A DNA stretch of 64,000 nt from Sporofaciens musculi. GTDB taxonomy: Bacteria; Bacillota; Clostridia; Lachnospirales; Lachnospiraceae. The notes under the pieces are model-generated. The model saw only the letters and a program-made list of their open reading frames with translations. It ran no database searches and had not been told where the DNA came from. Below are positions 26,265-35,500 of this stretch, one piece after another. The stretch is taken from contig NZ_WUQX01000001.1 in assembly GCF_009830285.1 (NCBI RefSeq), forward strand, positions 2,046,501-2,110,500, given 5' to 3'. Every line of letters begins with the position of its first letter. The stretch's first letter is position 1. The translations under genes were made by a program, and so were the position numbers.

Positions 26265-26831
26265 ATGGATTTGCGGATTGAGAAGACAGAGAGAGGGATT
26301 AAGAATGCATTTATCCAACTGCGCTCTAAAAAGCCTTTGGAGAAGATTACGGTTCGAGAGCTGTGTGAGCTGGCGTGCATCAATAAGTCTACTTTTTATT
26401 CCCATTACAGGGATATCTATGATTTGTCGGACAATATGGAGGAAGAGTTGGTGCGGTCAATCATCAACAGTATTTCCCATCCGGAATATATTATGGAGCA
26501 TCCGGCAGAATTTACGAAGGAATTATGTTTCGCTTATTTGTCGCAGAACACCTTGACGATGATTATATTTTCTGGAAGCCAAAGGAATAACCTGGTGGAC
26601 AGAATCGAGACAAGTATTAAGGAGATGGTGTTTCAGAAATATCCGGACTGCAGGGAGGATGCAGTTTGGAATATTGTGCTGAGTTATTGTATTCAGGGAG
26701 CTTACCATACGTTTCAGAGGAACAGAGAGGGGGATATGAATACCTTGATAGAGGTAATCGGGAGGCTTACAGAAGGGGTGAAAGGAGTGTATGAATATAC
26801 CTTAATGGACGCAGTCCACCCGCCCCGCTAG
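26265..26831 (+). CDS. TetR/AcrR family regulator
   Basis: A 188-residue regulator with an N-terminal helix-turn-helix (ERGIKNAFIQLRSKKPLEKI, then VRELCELACINKSTFYSHY) and a TetR_C-like ligand-binding domain. The start follows AAGGGAGAGAAAAGAG. The last 11 codons (YTLMDAVHPPR) lie within the first copy of a 64-base tandem repeat, so the natural C-terminus may have been altered by the duplication or an insertion. It is divergent from glgB (205-base gap). Confidence 0.85.
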   Translation: MDLRIEKTERGIKNAFIQLRSKKPLEKITVRELCELACINKSTFYSHYRDIYDLSDNMEEELVRSIINSISHPEYIMEHPAEFTKELCFAYLSQNTLTMIIFSGSQRNNLVDRIETSIKEMVFQKYPDCREDAVWNIVLSYCIQGAYHTFQRNREGDMNTLIEVIGRLTEGVKGVYEYTLMDAVHPPR

Positions 26832-26924
26832 GGGTATGCATTACGGGATGCCCTTTGGGTATACCTTAATGGACGCAGTCCACCCGCCCCGCTAGGGGTA
26901 TGCATTACGGGGTGCCCTTTGGGT
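26797..26924. repeat. two tandem copies of a 64-base unit
   Basis: 26797-26860 and 26861-26924 are identical except for one base (CGGGATGCC against CGGGGTGCC). Each begins ATACCTTAATGGACGCAGTC and includes the small hairpin CCCCGCTAGGGG. The first copy covers the last codons and stop of the TetR gene. Confidence 0.9.
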
Positions 26925-26957
26925 TGGGGAATCAAGAAAATTTTGTTAAAATATAGA

Positions 26958-27006
26958 TTGACAAGAGGAACGTTTGTTTGTATAATATAAAAAGAACAGA
27001 TGTTCT
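26958..27006 (+). promoter_or_regulatory. SOS-type promoter with two LexA-like boxes
   Basis: TTGACA (26958-26963), a 17-base spacer and TATAAT (26981-26986) form a consensus promoter. One box GGAACGTTTGTTTG (26967-26980, GAAC-N4-GTTT) fills the spacer; a second AGAACAGATGTTCT (26993-27006, GAAC-N4-GTTC, perfect dyad) lies at the start of the transcript. This is the form of LexA operators in clostridia and bacilli. LexA itself is not in the window. Confidence 0.8.
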
Positions 27007-27034
27007 TTTTGATTGGAAAGTAAGGGAAGAAGAT

Positions 27035-28462
27035 ATGAGAAATCAAGAAGCTATGTCCAAGGACTGCCCCATAATATACGCCCCAAAAGGCAGGAGGGAA
27101 TCCACCCAACAAAGTGTGATACCCGCTCATTTAGGGAGGGCAGACGTTGTCCGACAAAGCATGTCAATATATGATAAATTAAATATTCTGACGGATGCGG
27201 CTAAGTATGACGTGGCATGCACCTCCAGCGGGACAGAGCGCAAGAGCGACGGCACAGGTATTGGAAGCTGTGAGCTTTCAGGAATCTGTCACAGTTTTTC
27301 AGCAGATGGCAGATGTATCTCTCTGCTTAAGATTCTCTTTACCAATGAGTGCATCTATGACTGCAAGTATTGTATTAATCGCAGGAGTAATGATGTGAAG
27401 CGGGCTTCTTTTACGCCGGATGAGGTATGTACGCTTACAATGGAGTTCTACCGCAGGAATTATATTGAAGGCTTGTTCCTAAGCTCTGGTATCCTGAACA
27501 GTCCAGACTATACAATGGAGCTGCTCTACGCCACTCTTTATCGGCTGAGACACAAGCACCATTTTCAAGGTTATATTCATGTGAAATCCATACCGGGGGC
27601 AAGTCAGGAGTTGATTCAGATGACGGGTTTTCTGGCGGACAGAATGAGCGTCAACTTAGAGCTTCCCACAGCAGAGAGCCTTAAGGCTTTGGCGCCGAAC
27701 AAGACCAGGAAGAATATTTTAACGCCCATGCGTCTTGTGCAGAATAAGATGACGGAGAATAGGCATGAGATAAGGCTGTACCGGAATGCTCCCCGCTTTG
27801 TGCCGGCTGGACAGAGCACCCAGATGATTATAGGGGCGACGCCGGAGACAGACTACCAGATTGTGAAGGTGGCGGAATCTCTATATCAGAAGTTTGAGCT
27901 AAAGAGGGTATTCTACTCGGCCTTCGTGCATGTCAACGAGGATGCCGCCCTGCCTGCCAGGACAGGGGAGGGGCCACCTCTTTTGCGGGAGCACCGTCTG
28001 TATCAGGCAGACTGGCTGCTAAGATATTATCATTTTCAGGCGGATGAGCTTCTGTCCAATGAGAACCCTAATTTTAACGTGGTGTTTGACCCAAAATGCA
28101 ACTGGGCCTTGAAGCATTTGGAGGAGTTTCCGGTGGAGGTGAATCTGGCAGACTATAAGATGCTGCTCCGTGTGCCGGGGATAGGCTATAAATCGGCGGT
28201 ACGGATTGTGAAGGCGAGGAGGCTTGGGCGTTTAGATTTTGGGGACCTTAAAAAGATTGGGGTGGTGCTTAAGCGGGCGCTATACTTTATTACCTGTAAT
28301 GGCCGGATGATGTATCCCACGAAGATGGACGAGGACTATATAACAAGGAATCTGCTGAGCGCAGGGGAGAAGCTGCCCTTTGAGGTAACAGGTATGGGAT
28401 ATCGGCAGATTTCTCTGTTTGATGATGTAAGATTTGGGAATTGCCGTGAAAATTATGTTTAG
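27035..28462 (+). CDS. putative DNA modification/repair radical SAM protein (TIGR03916 type)
   Basis: A 475-residue protein. The radical SAM cluster motif is ECIYDCKYC near residue 107 (CxxxCxxC), preceded by an unusual Cys-containing lead (GSCELSGICHSFSADGRC). The C-terminal third carries a helix-hairpin-helix motif (LLRVPGIGYKSAVRIVKARR), typical of DNA-binding proteins. It matches the TIGR03916 family, always found beside a TIGR03915/DUF4130 partner, as here. The chemistry is not known. I chose the ATG at 27035 after AAGGGAAGAAGAT. Transcription starts from a LexA-boxed promoter, supporting a role in DNA damage. It is followed by the partner gene after 10 bases. Confidence 0.9.
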   Translation: MRNQEAMSKDCPIIYAPKGRRESTQQSVIPAHLGRADVVRQSMSIYDKLNILTDAAKYDVACTSSGTERKSDGTGIGSCELSGICHSFSADGRCISLLKILFTNECIYDCKYCINRRSNDVKRASFTPDEVCTLTMEFYRRNYIEGLFLSSGILNSPDYTMELLYATLYRLRHKHHFQGYIHVKSIPGASQELIQMTGFLADRMSVNLELPTAESLKALAPNKTRKNILTPMRLVQNKMTENRHEIRLYRNAPRFVPAGQSTQMIIGATPETDYQIVKVAESLYQKFELKRVFYSAFVHVNEDAALPARTGEGPPLLREHRLYQADWLLRYYHFQADELLSNENPNFNVVFDPKCNWALKHLEEFPVEVNLADYKMLLRVPGIGYKSAVRIVKARRLGRLDFGDLKKIGVVLKRALYFITCNGRMMYPTKMDEDYITRNLLSAGEKLPFEVTGMGYRQISLFDDVRFGNCRENYV

Positions 28463-28472
28463 GGGAATGGAT

Positions 28473-29246
28473 ATGAAGACAGTTTTTGTGTGTAACGATA
28501 CGGTTACAGGGATTTTTTCCGGTATTTATGATGCCTGGAAATCAGGAAAGGGAGAAACAGATTGTGAGATTGTGCTGGGGGGAATGTTGGATTTCCAGTT
28601 GTTTTGCGATTATGTGGAGGTGGAGGAGACAGAGCATAAGGCAATGGCTGTGGAGTCATTGATTCGCAGGCACCTGGGAGAACGGGCGTATGGGGCTATC
28701 TATCATGCCTTAATGTCAGCGGATCAGAAGAAAGGGGACGCTGTTCTTGGGACGATGCTTGCCGCCAGGCAGCTTAAAGACAGTACAAAGATTATGGACC
28801 ATCTAGGACACCCGAAGGTGGAGAAGGTCTTTGAGCTTGCCAGAAATGTGTTTGGAGAGGCCCACAGCTACAAGGGATTTCTAAGGTTTCGGGAGCTTAA
28901 GAACGGTGTGCTGTATGCAGAGATTACGCCGAAGAACCAAGTCTTAACCTGTCTGGCGCCTCATTTTGCTGAACGGCTTCCTGTGGAGAACTGGATGATT
29001 CATGACAAGCCTCATAAGTCGTTCGCAGTTCACGAGGCTGGGAAACAGTGGGTGATTGTCTGGGGAGAGAGTTTTGATGAGGAGACATTTCAGGATGTGT
29101 CTGAGAAGGAAGAAAAGTACGCTAAGCTGTGGACAGGCTTCTGTCGGACGATTGCCGTTGAGTCCCGTATCAATCCCAAGTGTCAGCAAAAGAATCTTCC
29201 TTACCGTTTTCGTGGGAATATGGTGGAATTCACAATGAGCGTTTAG
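28473..29246 (+). CDS. DUF4130 / TIGR03915 partner protein, putative DNA metabolism
   Basis: A 257-residue protein matching the TIGR03915 family: KTVFVCNDTVTGIFSGIYDA, later LARNVFGEAHSYKGFLRF and CLAPHFAERLP, then VIVWGE. Members are co-encoded with the radical SAM protein above; some bacteria fuse DUF4130 to a uracil-DNA glycosylase-like domain, suggesting base repair. That link is family knowledge, not visible here. I chose the ATG at 28473 because AGGGGAATGG lies 7 bases before it; an ATG at 28467 would sit too close. The two genes are coupled. Confidence 0.88.
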   Translation: MKTVFVCNDTVTGIFSGIYDAWKSGKGETDCEIVLGGMLDFQLFCDYVEVEETEHKAMAVESLIRRHLGERAYGAIYHALMSADQKKGDAVLGTMLAARQLKDSTKIMDHLGHPKVEKVFELARNVFGEAHSYKGFLRFRELKNGVLYAEITPKNQVLTCLAPHFAERLPVENWMIHDKPHKSFAVHEAGKQWVIVWGESFDEETFQDVSEKEEKYAKLWTGFCRTIAVESRINPKCQQKNLPYRFRGNMVEFTMSV

Positions 29247-29248
29247 AC

Positions 29249-29276
29249 GCTAGTGTGCTGACCGCACTACACTAGC
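29249..29276 (+). other. inverted repeat after the DUF4130 gene
   Basis: GCTAGTGT (29249-29256) and ACACTAGC (29269-29276) can form a stem with inner GTG/CAC pairing. There is no U-tract, so it may be a weak terminator, a processing site or an operator. Confidence 0.4.
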
Positions 29277-29315
29277 AGCAATGGACGAAAAAAAGTGCAC
29301 TGTAAACAGTTATGC

Positions 29316-29324
29316 CATGGTATA
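29316..29324 (+). promoter_or_regulatory. extended -10 promoter before the helicase gene
   Basis: TGGTATAAT fits the TG-N-TATAAT extended -10 form and lies about 50 bases before the helicase start. No good -35 is seen. This suggests the helicase can be transcribed apart from the SOS cassette. Confidence 0.5.
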
Positions 29325-29376
29325 ATAATTGGCAGAGAAGACATTCCTATGTTTCTTTGGGGAAGAGTCAGAGAGG

Positions 29377-31791
29377 ATGGAATTGGTGCATATGGACAAG
29401 GAGCAGCCGTTGATTCGTATCTCAGTGCGGAATCTGGTGGAGTTTGTTCTTCGGAGTGGAGATATCGACAATCGTGCAGCAGGAGTGGACAGGGATGCCA
29501 TGCTGCTTGGAGGGAAGATTCATAGAAAGCTTCAGAGGAAGATGGGAGCAGGGTATCAGGCGGAGGTGCCGTTAAAGCATGAGGTTACCTGCCAAGGATT
29601 TACATTGTCTGTGGAGGGGCGGGCAGACGGGGTAATACAGCAGAAGGAAGGGGTCGTGATTGATGAGATTAAGGGTATTTTCAGAGACATTAATCATTTA
29701 GAGGAGCCGGTGGAGGTTCATCTGGCGCAGGCCAAGTGTTATGGATATATCTACGCATATGATCACGGGCTTATGGAGATTGGAATACAGATGACCTATT
29801 GTAATCTGGAGACGGAGGAGATTAAGCGTTTTCAGAGTGTGTATACCTTTGAGACCTTGAAGGCCTGGTTCTTTGATGTGCTTGGACGCTACGAGAAGTG
29901 GGCAAGATATCAGCTTGAGTGGAAGAAGAAGCGGGATGGGTCCATCAAGCAGGTGGTGTTTCCGTTCGCCTACAGGGAGGGGCAGAAGGAGTTGGCTTCT
30001 TCCGTGTACCGGACGCTTCTTCGGAAGAAGAAATTATTTATCCAGGCGCCAACAGGGGTGGGGAAGACCATCTCTACCGTGTTTCCCGCTGTGAAGGCAG
30101 TTGGGGAGGGCTTGGGAGAGAAGATTTTTTATCTGACGGCAAAGACGATTACCCGAACCGTGGCATGGCAGGCTTTTGAGACGCTGAGAGAGCAATGCCT
30201 GCGCATGAAGGTCATTGTACTTACGGCGAAGGATAAGATCTGTTTCTGCGAAGAAACAAACTGTAATCCGGATGCCTGTCCCTATGCCAAGGGTCATTAT
30301 GACAGGGTGAATGACGCGGTATATGAACTGATTACAACCTCTGATGAGCTGAATCGGGAGATTTTGGAGGAGCAGGCCAAGAAGTGGAGGGTATGTCCCC
30401 ATGAGATGAGCCTTGACGTGTCAGAGTGGGCGGACGCTATAATCTGTGACTACAATTATGTGTTTGACCCCAATGCCCATCTAAGGAGATTCTTTGGCGA
30501 GGGAAATAAAGGGGAATATCTCTTTTTAATTGATGAGGCCCATAATCTGGTGGAGAGAGGAAGGAAGATGTACAGTGCCGAGATTTACAAGGAGGACTTC
30601 CTAAAGATTAAGAAGCTGGTGAAGTTAAGGGATGAGAGACTAACGGAGAGGCTTAAGGATTGTAACAGCCAGCTTCTTGCTTTAAAGAGGGACTGTGAGG
30701 GATATCAGGTTTTAAACAGCGTCTCCCATGTTTATCTGAAATTAATGTCCCTGATGACTGAGCTTGAGCGTTTTCTTGAGGAATGTAGGGAGGAGGAGAT
30801 TCGTAAGGAGGTACTTGAGCTGTACTTTACTGTAAGAAGGTTTCTTAATATTCATGATGGTTTGGATGAAAATTATCTGATTTACTCGGAGCTTGAGGAT
30901 ACGGGGAGATTCAAGGTGTGCCTGTTCTGTGTGAATCCGGCAAACTGTCTGAAGGAATATCTGGATAAGGGGAACAGCACTGTGTTTTTTTCCGCCACTT
31001 TGCTGCCCATTCATTACTATAGACAGCTTCTTAGTACAACCAAGGAGGACTATGCCATTTACGCACAGTCACCTTTTGAGCCTAAAAACAGACTGCTTCT
31101 TCTTGGGATGGATGTCAGTACAAAGTATACAAGGCGAAGCAGGCAGATGTACAGGCGATATGCAAGATATCTTCTTCAGGTAGCATATGCAAAGGCAGGC
31201 AATTATATGGCGTTTTTTCCTTCCTATCAATTTATGGAGGAGGTATATGAGGAGTTTCTTGAGCTTCTTAAGGAAGAAGGTAAGGAGGCACAAGAGATTG
31301 AGTATGTAATGCAGTCCCGCCATATGTCGGAGGAGGCAAGGGAGATTTTTCTTGAGAATTTCGGAGAAGCTCACCCAAATAGCTTCCTGGGGTTCTGTGT
31401 GATGGGTGGAATTTTTTCAGAGGGTATAGATCTTGCACAGGATAAACTGATTGGAGCCGTGATTGTAGGAACAGGCTTGCCCCAGGTGTGTCGGGAGAGA
31501 GAATTGTTGAAGTCCTATTTCGACGGTCTGGGCTACAGGGGGTTTGACTATGCTTATCTCTATCCGGGTATGAATAAGGTTCTCCAGTCGGCAGGAAGGG
31601 TTATTCGTACTGACGAGGACCGAGGGGTTATTCTTTTGCTGGATGAGCGATTTAGCGACGGGAGGTATCAGGAGACGTTTCCGCGGGAATGGAAGGAGTA
31701 TGGAAGATGCACCGTAGATCATGCGGCAGGGCAGATGAAGGAGTTTTGGGAGAGTTTTGCTGTGGGGCAGCCAACAGGCAGGACGGAATAG
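29377..31791 (+). CDS. nuclease-helicase fusion: PD-(D/E)XK-like domain plus XPD/DinG-type helicase
   Basis: An 804-residue protein. Residues about 15-180 resemble a RecB/Cas4-like PD-(D/E)XK nuclease (HRKLQRKMG, EGRADGVI, VVIDEIKG, AQAKCYGYIYAY). Residues about 200-800 are a superfamily 2 helicase: Walker A APTGVGKTIS near 223, an iron-sulfur Cys set (CFCEETNCNPDACPYAKGHY near 289), LIDEAHNL near 384 and C-terminal motifs FFSATLLP and SAGRVIRTDEDRG. DinG/XPD proteins are 5'-3' helicases that remove DNA-RNA hybrids or repair intermediates. The start is uncertain (29377 or 29392); no strong ribosome site is seen. It lies right after the SOS-type cassette. Confidence 0.88.
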   Translation: MELVHMDKEQPLIRISVRNLVEFVLRSGDIDNRAAGVDRDAMLLGGKIHRKLQRKMGAGYQAEVPLKHEVTCQGFTLSVEGRADGVIQQKEGVVIDEIKGIFRDINHLEEPVEVHLAQAKCYGYIYAYDHGLMEIGIQMTYCNLETEEIKRFQSVYTFETLKAWFFDVLGRYEKWARYQLEWKKKRDGSIKQVVFPFAYREGQKELASSVYRTLLRKKKLFIQAPTGVGKTISTVFPAVKAVGEGLGEKIFYLTAKTITRTVAWQAFETLREQCLRMKVIVLTAKDKICFCEETNCNPDACPYAKGHYDRVNDAVYELITTSDELNREILEEQAKKWRVCPHEMSLDVSEWADAIICDYNYVFDPNAHLRRFFGEGNKGEYLFLIDEAHNLVERGRKMYSAEIYKEDFLKIKKLVKLRDERLTERLKDCNSQLLALKRDCEGYQVLNSVSHVYLKLMSLMTELERFLEECREEEIRKEVLELYFTVRRFLNIHDGLDENYLIYSELEDTGRFKVCLFCVNPANCLKEYLDKGNSTVFFSATLLPIHYYRQLLSTTKEDYAIYAQSPFEPKNRLLLLGMDVSTKYTRRSRQMYRRYARYLLQVAYAKAGNYMAFFPSYQFMEEVYEEFLELLKEEGKEAQEIEYVMQSRHMSEEAREIFLENFGEAHPNSFLGFCVMGGIFSEGIDLAQDKLIGAVIVGTGLPQVCRERELLKSYFDGLGYRGFDYAYLYPGMNKVLQSAGRVIRTDEDRGVILLLDERFSDGRYQETFPREWKEYGRCTVDHAAGQMKEFWESFAVGQPTGRTE

Positions 31792-31804
31792 GAGAGTACG
31801 AAGA

Positions 31805-32542
31805 ATGGCGAAGATAGAAGGAACAGAGAAATGTTTTGCAGCTCATCTGGCGGCATCCCTTTCGATGCTGCTGGTCATCCTTGCAATGCTGCTTACCAGT
31901 TTTCAACTGGCGATTTATGGAGATCCCGATTATAGATTTTATGAGAAGGAATATCAGAAATATCAGGTTACAGAGTCCCTTCATATGAGTCTTGAAGATG
32001 TCATGAAGGTGACGGATTATATGATGGATTATCTGATTGGAAGGGAAGAAGAATTGTCTATCGTAACAGAGGTGGACGGCAGGACCCAGGATTTTTTCAA
32101 TGATCAGGATCGTTTTCATATGGGAGAGGTGCGAGAGCTGTTTCTGGGAGGGCTAAGGCTTCGGAATATTTGTGTGGTAATTGCGTTACTGCTACTCCTT
32201 GGGCTGATTGTCATGAAGGCAGATTGGAAGCGCCTTCTTCCAAAGGCTTACTTGCGGGCTGTTCTTGTACTGTTAATTGTGAGCGTCTTTTTAGCAGTTG
32301 CATTTACTGTGAACTTTACACAATGTTTTACCATTTTCCATGAGATTTTTTTCGACAACGATCTGTGGATGTTTAATCCCAGTGAAGACTATATGATCCG
32401 TATGCTTCCGGAAGGGTTCTTTTCGGATATGGTGGTAAGAATCGGGACCATGTTTTTGGGAATGGTGACGGTCTTAGGCGTAATATTTATCATTTGGAGA
32501 AAAGATATTCATTTGATATTGCACAAAAATATGTTACAATGA
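31805..32542 (+). CDS. TIGR01906 family integral membrane protein
   Basis: A 245-residue protein with four predicted membrane helices: residues about 12-38, 118-137, 147-170 and 205-228. Between the first and second is a charged outside loop with YGDPDYRFYEKEYQKY and SLEDVMKVTDYMMDYLIG, then NDQDRFHMGEVRELFLG, all typical of TIGR01906. Function is unknown. I chose the ATG at 31805 after AATAGGAGAGTACGAAG; the frame extends 16 codons upstream inside the helicase gene without a ribosome site. It likely shares the helicase transcript. Confidence 0.85.
   Translation: MAKIEGTEKCFAAHLAASLSMLLVILAMLLTSFQLAIYGDPDYRFYEKEYQKYQVTESLHMSLEDVMKVTDYMMDYLIGREEELSIVTEVDGRTQDFFNDQDRFHMGEVRELFLGGLRLRNICVVIALLLLLGLIVMKADWKRLLPKAYLRAVLVLLIVSVFLAVAFTVNFTQCFTIFHEIFFDNDLWMFNPSEDYMIRMLPEGFFSDMVVRIGTMFLGMVTVLGVIFIIWRKDIHLILHKNMLQ
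32513..32540 (+). promoter_or_regulatory. candidate purL promoter
   Basis: TTGATA, 16 bases, TACAAT (32535-32540) overlaps the 3' end of the preceding gene. No purine riboswitch or PurR-type box was recognised. Confidence 0.5.
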
Positions 32543-32587
32543 ATTAGCATAATTAATATTCGATGTACTAGGTATGGAGGAGAAGGT

Positions 32588-35500
32588 ATGGGCAAAGTAA
32601 GACGAGTGTATGTAGAGAAAAAAGACGGCTTTAGAGTGCAGGCACAGGAGTTGCGGCATGAGATTAGCAGTTATCTTGGCATCTGTGATGTAGAGGACGT
32701 GCGTGTCCTAATCCGTTATGACGTGGAGAATATTTCGGACGAGACATTTAAGAAGGCATGCAGGGGTGTCTTTGCGGAGCCTCCGGTTGATACGCTGTTT
32801 CAAGAAGAATTTCCAATGACTGACGCATGCAGGGTATTTTCTGTGGAGTTTTTGCCGGGACAGTTTGACCAGCGGGCAGATTCTGCCGTTCAGTGCGTCC
32901 AGTTCATAAGGGAAGATGAGCAGCCTGTGATTAAGACGGCCACCACGTATGTGATTGAGGGAAAGGACGGGCTCATTCCTTTGGAGGAGTTTGAGAGAAT
33001 TAAGGCGCACTGTATCAATCCGGTTGATTCCAGGGAGACTGGAATGGAGAAGCCAGAAACCTTGGTTGCCATGTTTGACGAGCCAGAGGATGTGAAGACC
33101 TTTGACGGTTTTAAAGATATGGAGGAAGGCAGATTAAAGGAATTATATGCTTCGCTGGGCCTTGCCATGACTTTTAAGGATTTTCTGCATATCCAGAAGT
33201 ATTTTAAAGAGCAGGAGGACAGAGATCCCACTATGACAGAGATTCGCGTCCTTGATACTTACTGGTCTGACCACTGCCGCCACACCACATTTTCAACAGA
33301 GCTTACAGAGGTGTCTTTTGGAGACGGAGATTACCGCAAGCCTATGGAGGCGGCCTATCGTCAGTATCTGGCGGATCACAGTGAGATATTTAAAGGGCGG
33401 GAGGACAAGTTTATATGTCTGATGGATTTGGCCCTGATGGCAATGAGAAAGCTTAAGCGGGAAGGAAAATTAGACGACCAGGAGGAGTCCGACGAGATTA
33501 ATGCCTGCAGTATCGTTGTACCTGTCAAGGTAGACGGTGTGGAAGAAGAATGGCTTGTGAATTTTAAGAATGAGACTCACAACCATCCGACAGAGATTGA
33601 ACCCTTCGGAGGTGCGGCCACCTGTCTTGGAGGCGCAATCAGAGATCCGCTGTCTGGACGTACTTATGTCTACCAGGCAATGCGTGTGACAGGTGCGGCA
33701 GACCCCACTGTGTCTGTCAACGACACCATGAAGGGAAAACTGCCTCAGAAGAAGCTGGTACGTGAGGCGGCCTTGGGCTACAGCTCTTATGGCAACCAGA
33801 TCGGGCTTGCGACGGGTGCTGTGAAGGAGATCTATCATCCGAATTATGTGGCGAAGCGAATGGAGATTGGAGCCGTATTAGGGGCTGCGCCCAGACGGGC
33901 AGTTATCCGTGAGACTTCTGACCCCGACGATATCATTATTCTGCTTGGGGGACGTACCGGACGGGACGGATGCGGCGGCGCAACCGGCTCATCCAAGGTG
34001 CATACAGAGGAATCCACCAAGACCTGCGGAGCGGAGGTTCAGAAGGGAAATCCGCCTACAGAGCGTAAGCTTCAGCGCTTGTTCCGCAGGGAGGAGGTCA
34101 GCAGGCTCATTAAGAAGTGTAATGATTTCGGAGCCGGCGGAGTGTCTGTAGCCATTGGAGAGCTGGCGGACGGCCTTAGGGTGGATCTTGATAAGGTGCC
34201 CAAAAAGTATGCAGGGCTTGACGGGACAGAGATTGCCATCTCGGAATCCCAGGAGCGTATGGCGGTGGTTGTGGCGCCGAAGGATGTAGAGGAATTTATG
34301 GCATATGCCAGAGAAGAAAACCTGGAGTCTACCTGCGTCGCTGTCGTGACAGAGGAGCCGAGACTTGTATTGTCATGGAGAGGCAAAGAGATTGTGAATC
34401 TTTCCCGTGAATTTTTGGATACAAACGGGGCTCATCAGGAGACCAAGGTTGCGGTGGATATCCCAAGGAGGAAAGACAGCATCCTGGTGAGAGAAGAAAT
34501 CGGAGATGTGAGGGAACGCTGGATGTCTATGTTAAAAGATCTCAATGTGTGCTCCCAAAAGGGGCTTGTGGAGATGTTCGATGGCTCCATTGGGGCGGCG
34601 TCTGTGTTCATGCCTCATGGGGGTAAGTACCAGTTGACGGAGACCCAGGCTATGGTGGCGAAGCTGCCGGTACAGACGGGAGACTGTGATACTGTGACCA
34701 TGATGAGCTATGGGTTTGACCCCTATCTGTCCACTTGGAGTCCCTTCCATGGCGCGATTTATGCTGTGACGGAATCTATGGCGAAGATTGTTGCCGCCGG
34801 CGGTGATTGCAACAAGATTCGCTTTACCTTCCAGGAGTATTTCCGCCGTATGACGGAAGATCCCCACAGGTGGAGTCAGCCTTTTGCGGCCCTTCTGGGA
34901 GCATATGACGCACAGCTTGGTTTTGGGCTTCCCTCCATCGGGGGAAAGGATAGTATGTCGGGAACCTTTGAGGATATTGATGTACCGCCTACGTTGGTTT
35001 CATTTGCTGTAGATGTGGCGCAGGAGAAGGATATTATTACGCCGGAGCTTAAGCGGGCGGGCAGTAAGCTGGTTTGGCTGCGCATGATGACGGATGCGTA
35101 TGATATTCCGGTATATGGACAGGTGATGGAGCAATACGGCAAATTTACTCAGGATATCCGCGAAGGCAGAATCTTATCTGCGTACGCGCTTGACAGACAT
35201 GGAATTGCGGCGGCAGTCAGCAAGATGGCGTTCGGCAACCGGATGGGTGTGAAGATTGAGCATAATGTGGATGAAAGAGATCTGTTTACGCCGGCCTTTG
35301 GAGATCTTGTTGCGGAGGTTCCGGCAGAGAAGGTGGGAGAGCTTAGCATTACCTATACTGTGATTGGAGAGGTGACGGATGACGCTGCATTCTCTTACCG
35401 TAATGTGAGGATTGAGCTGCCTGAAGCAGAAGCGGCATGGAAGGGAACTCTTGAGAAGGTATTTCCCACGAATTCCAACTCAGAGGGACAGGATGTGAAG

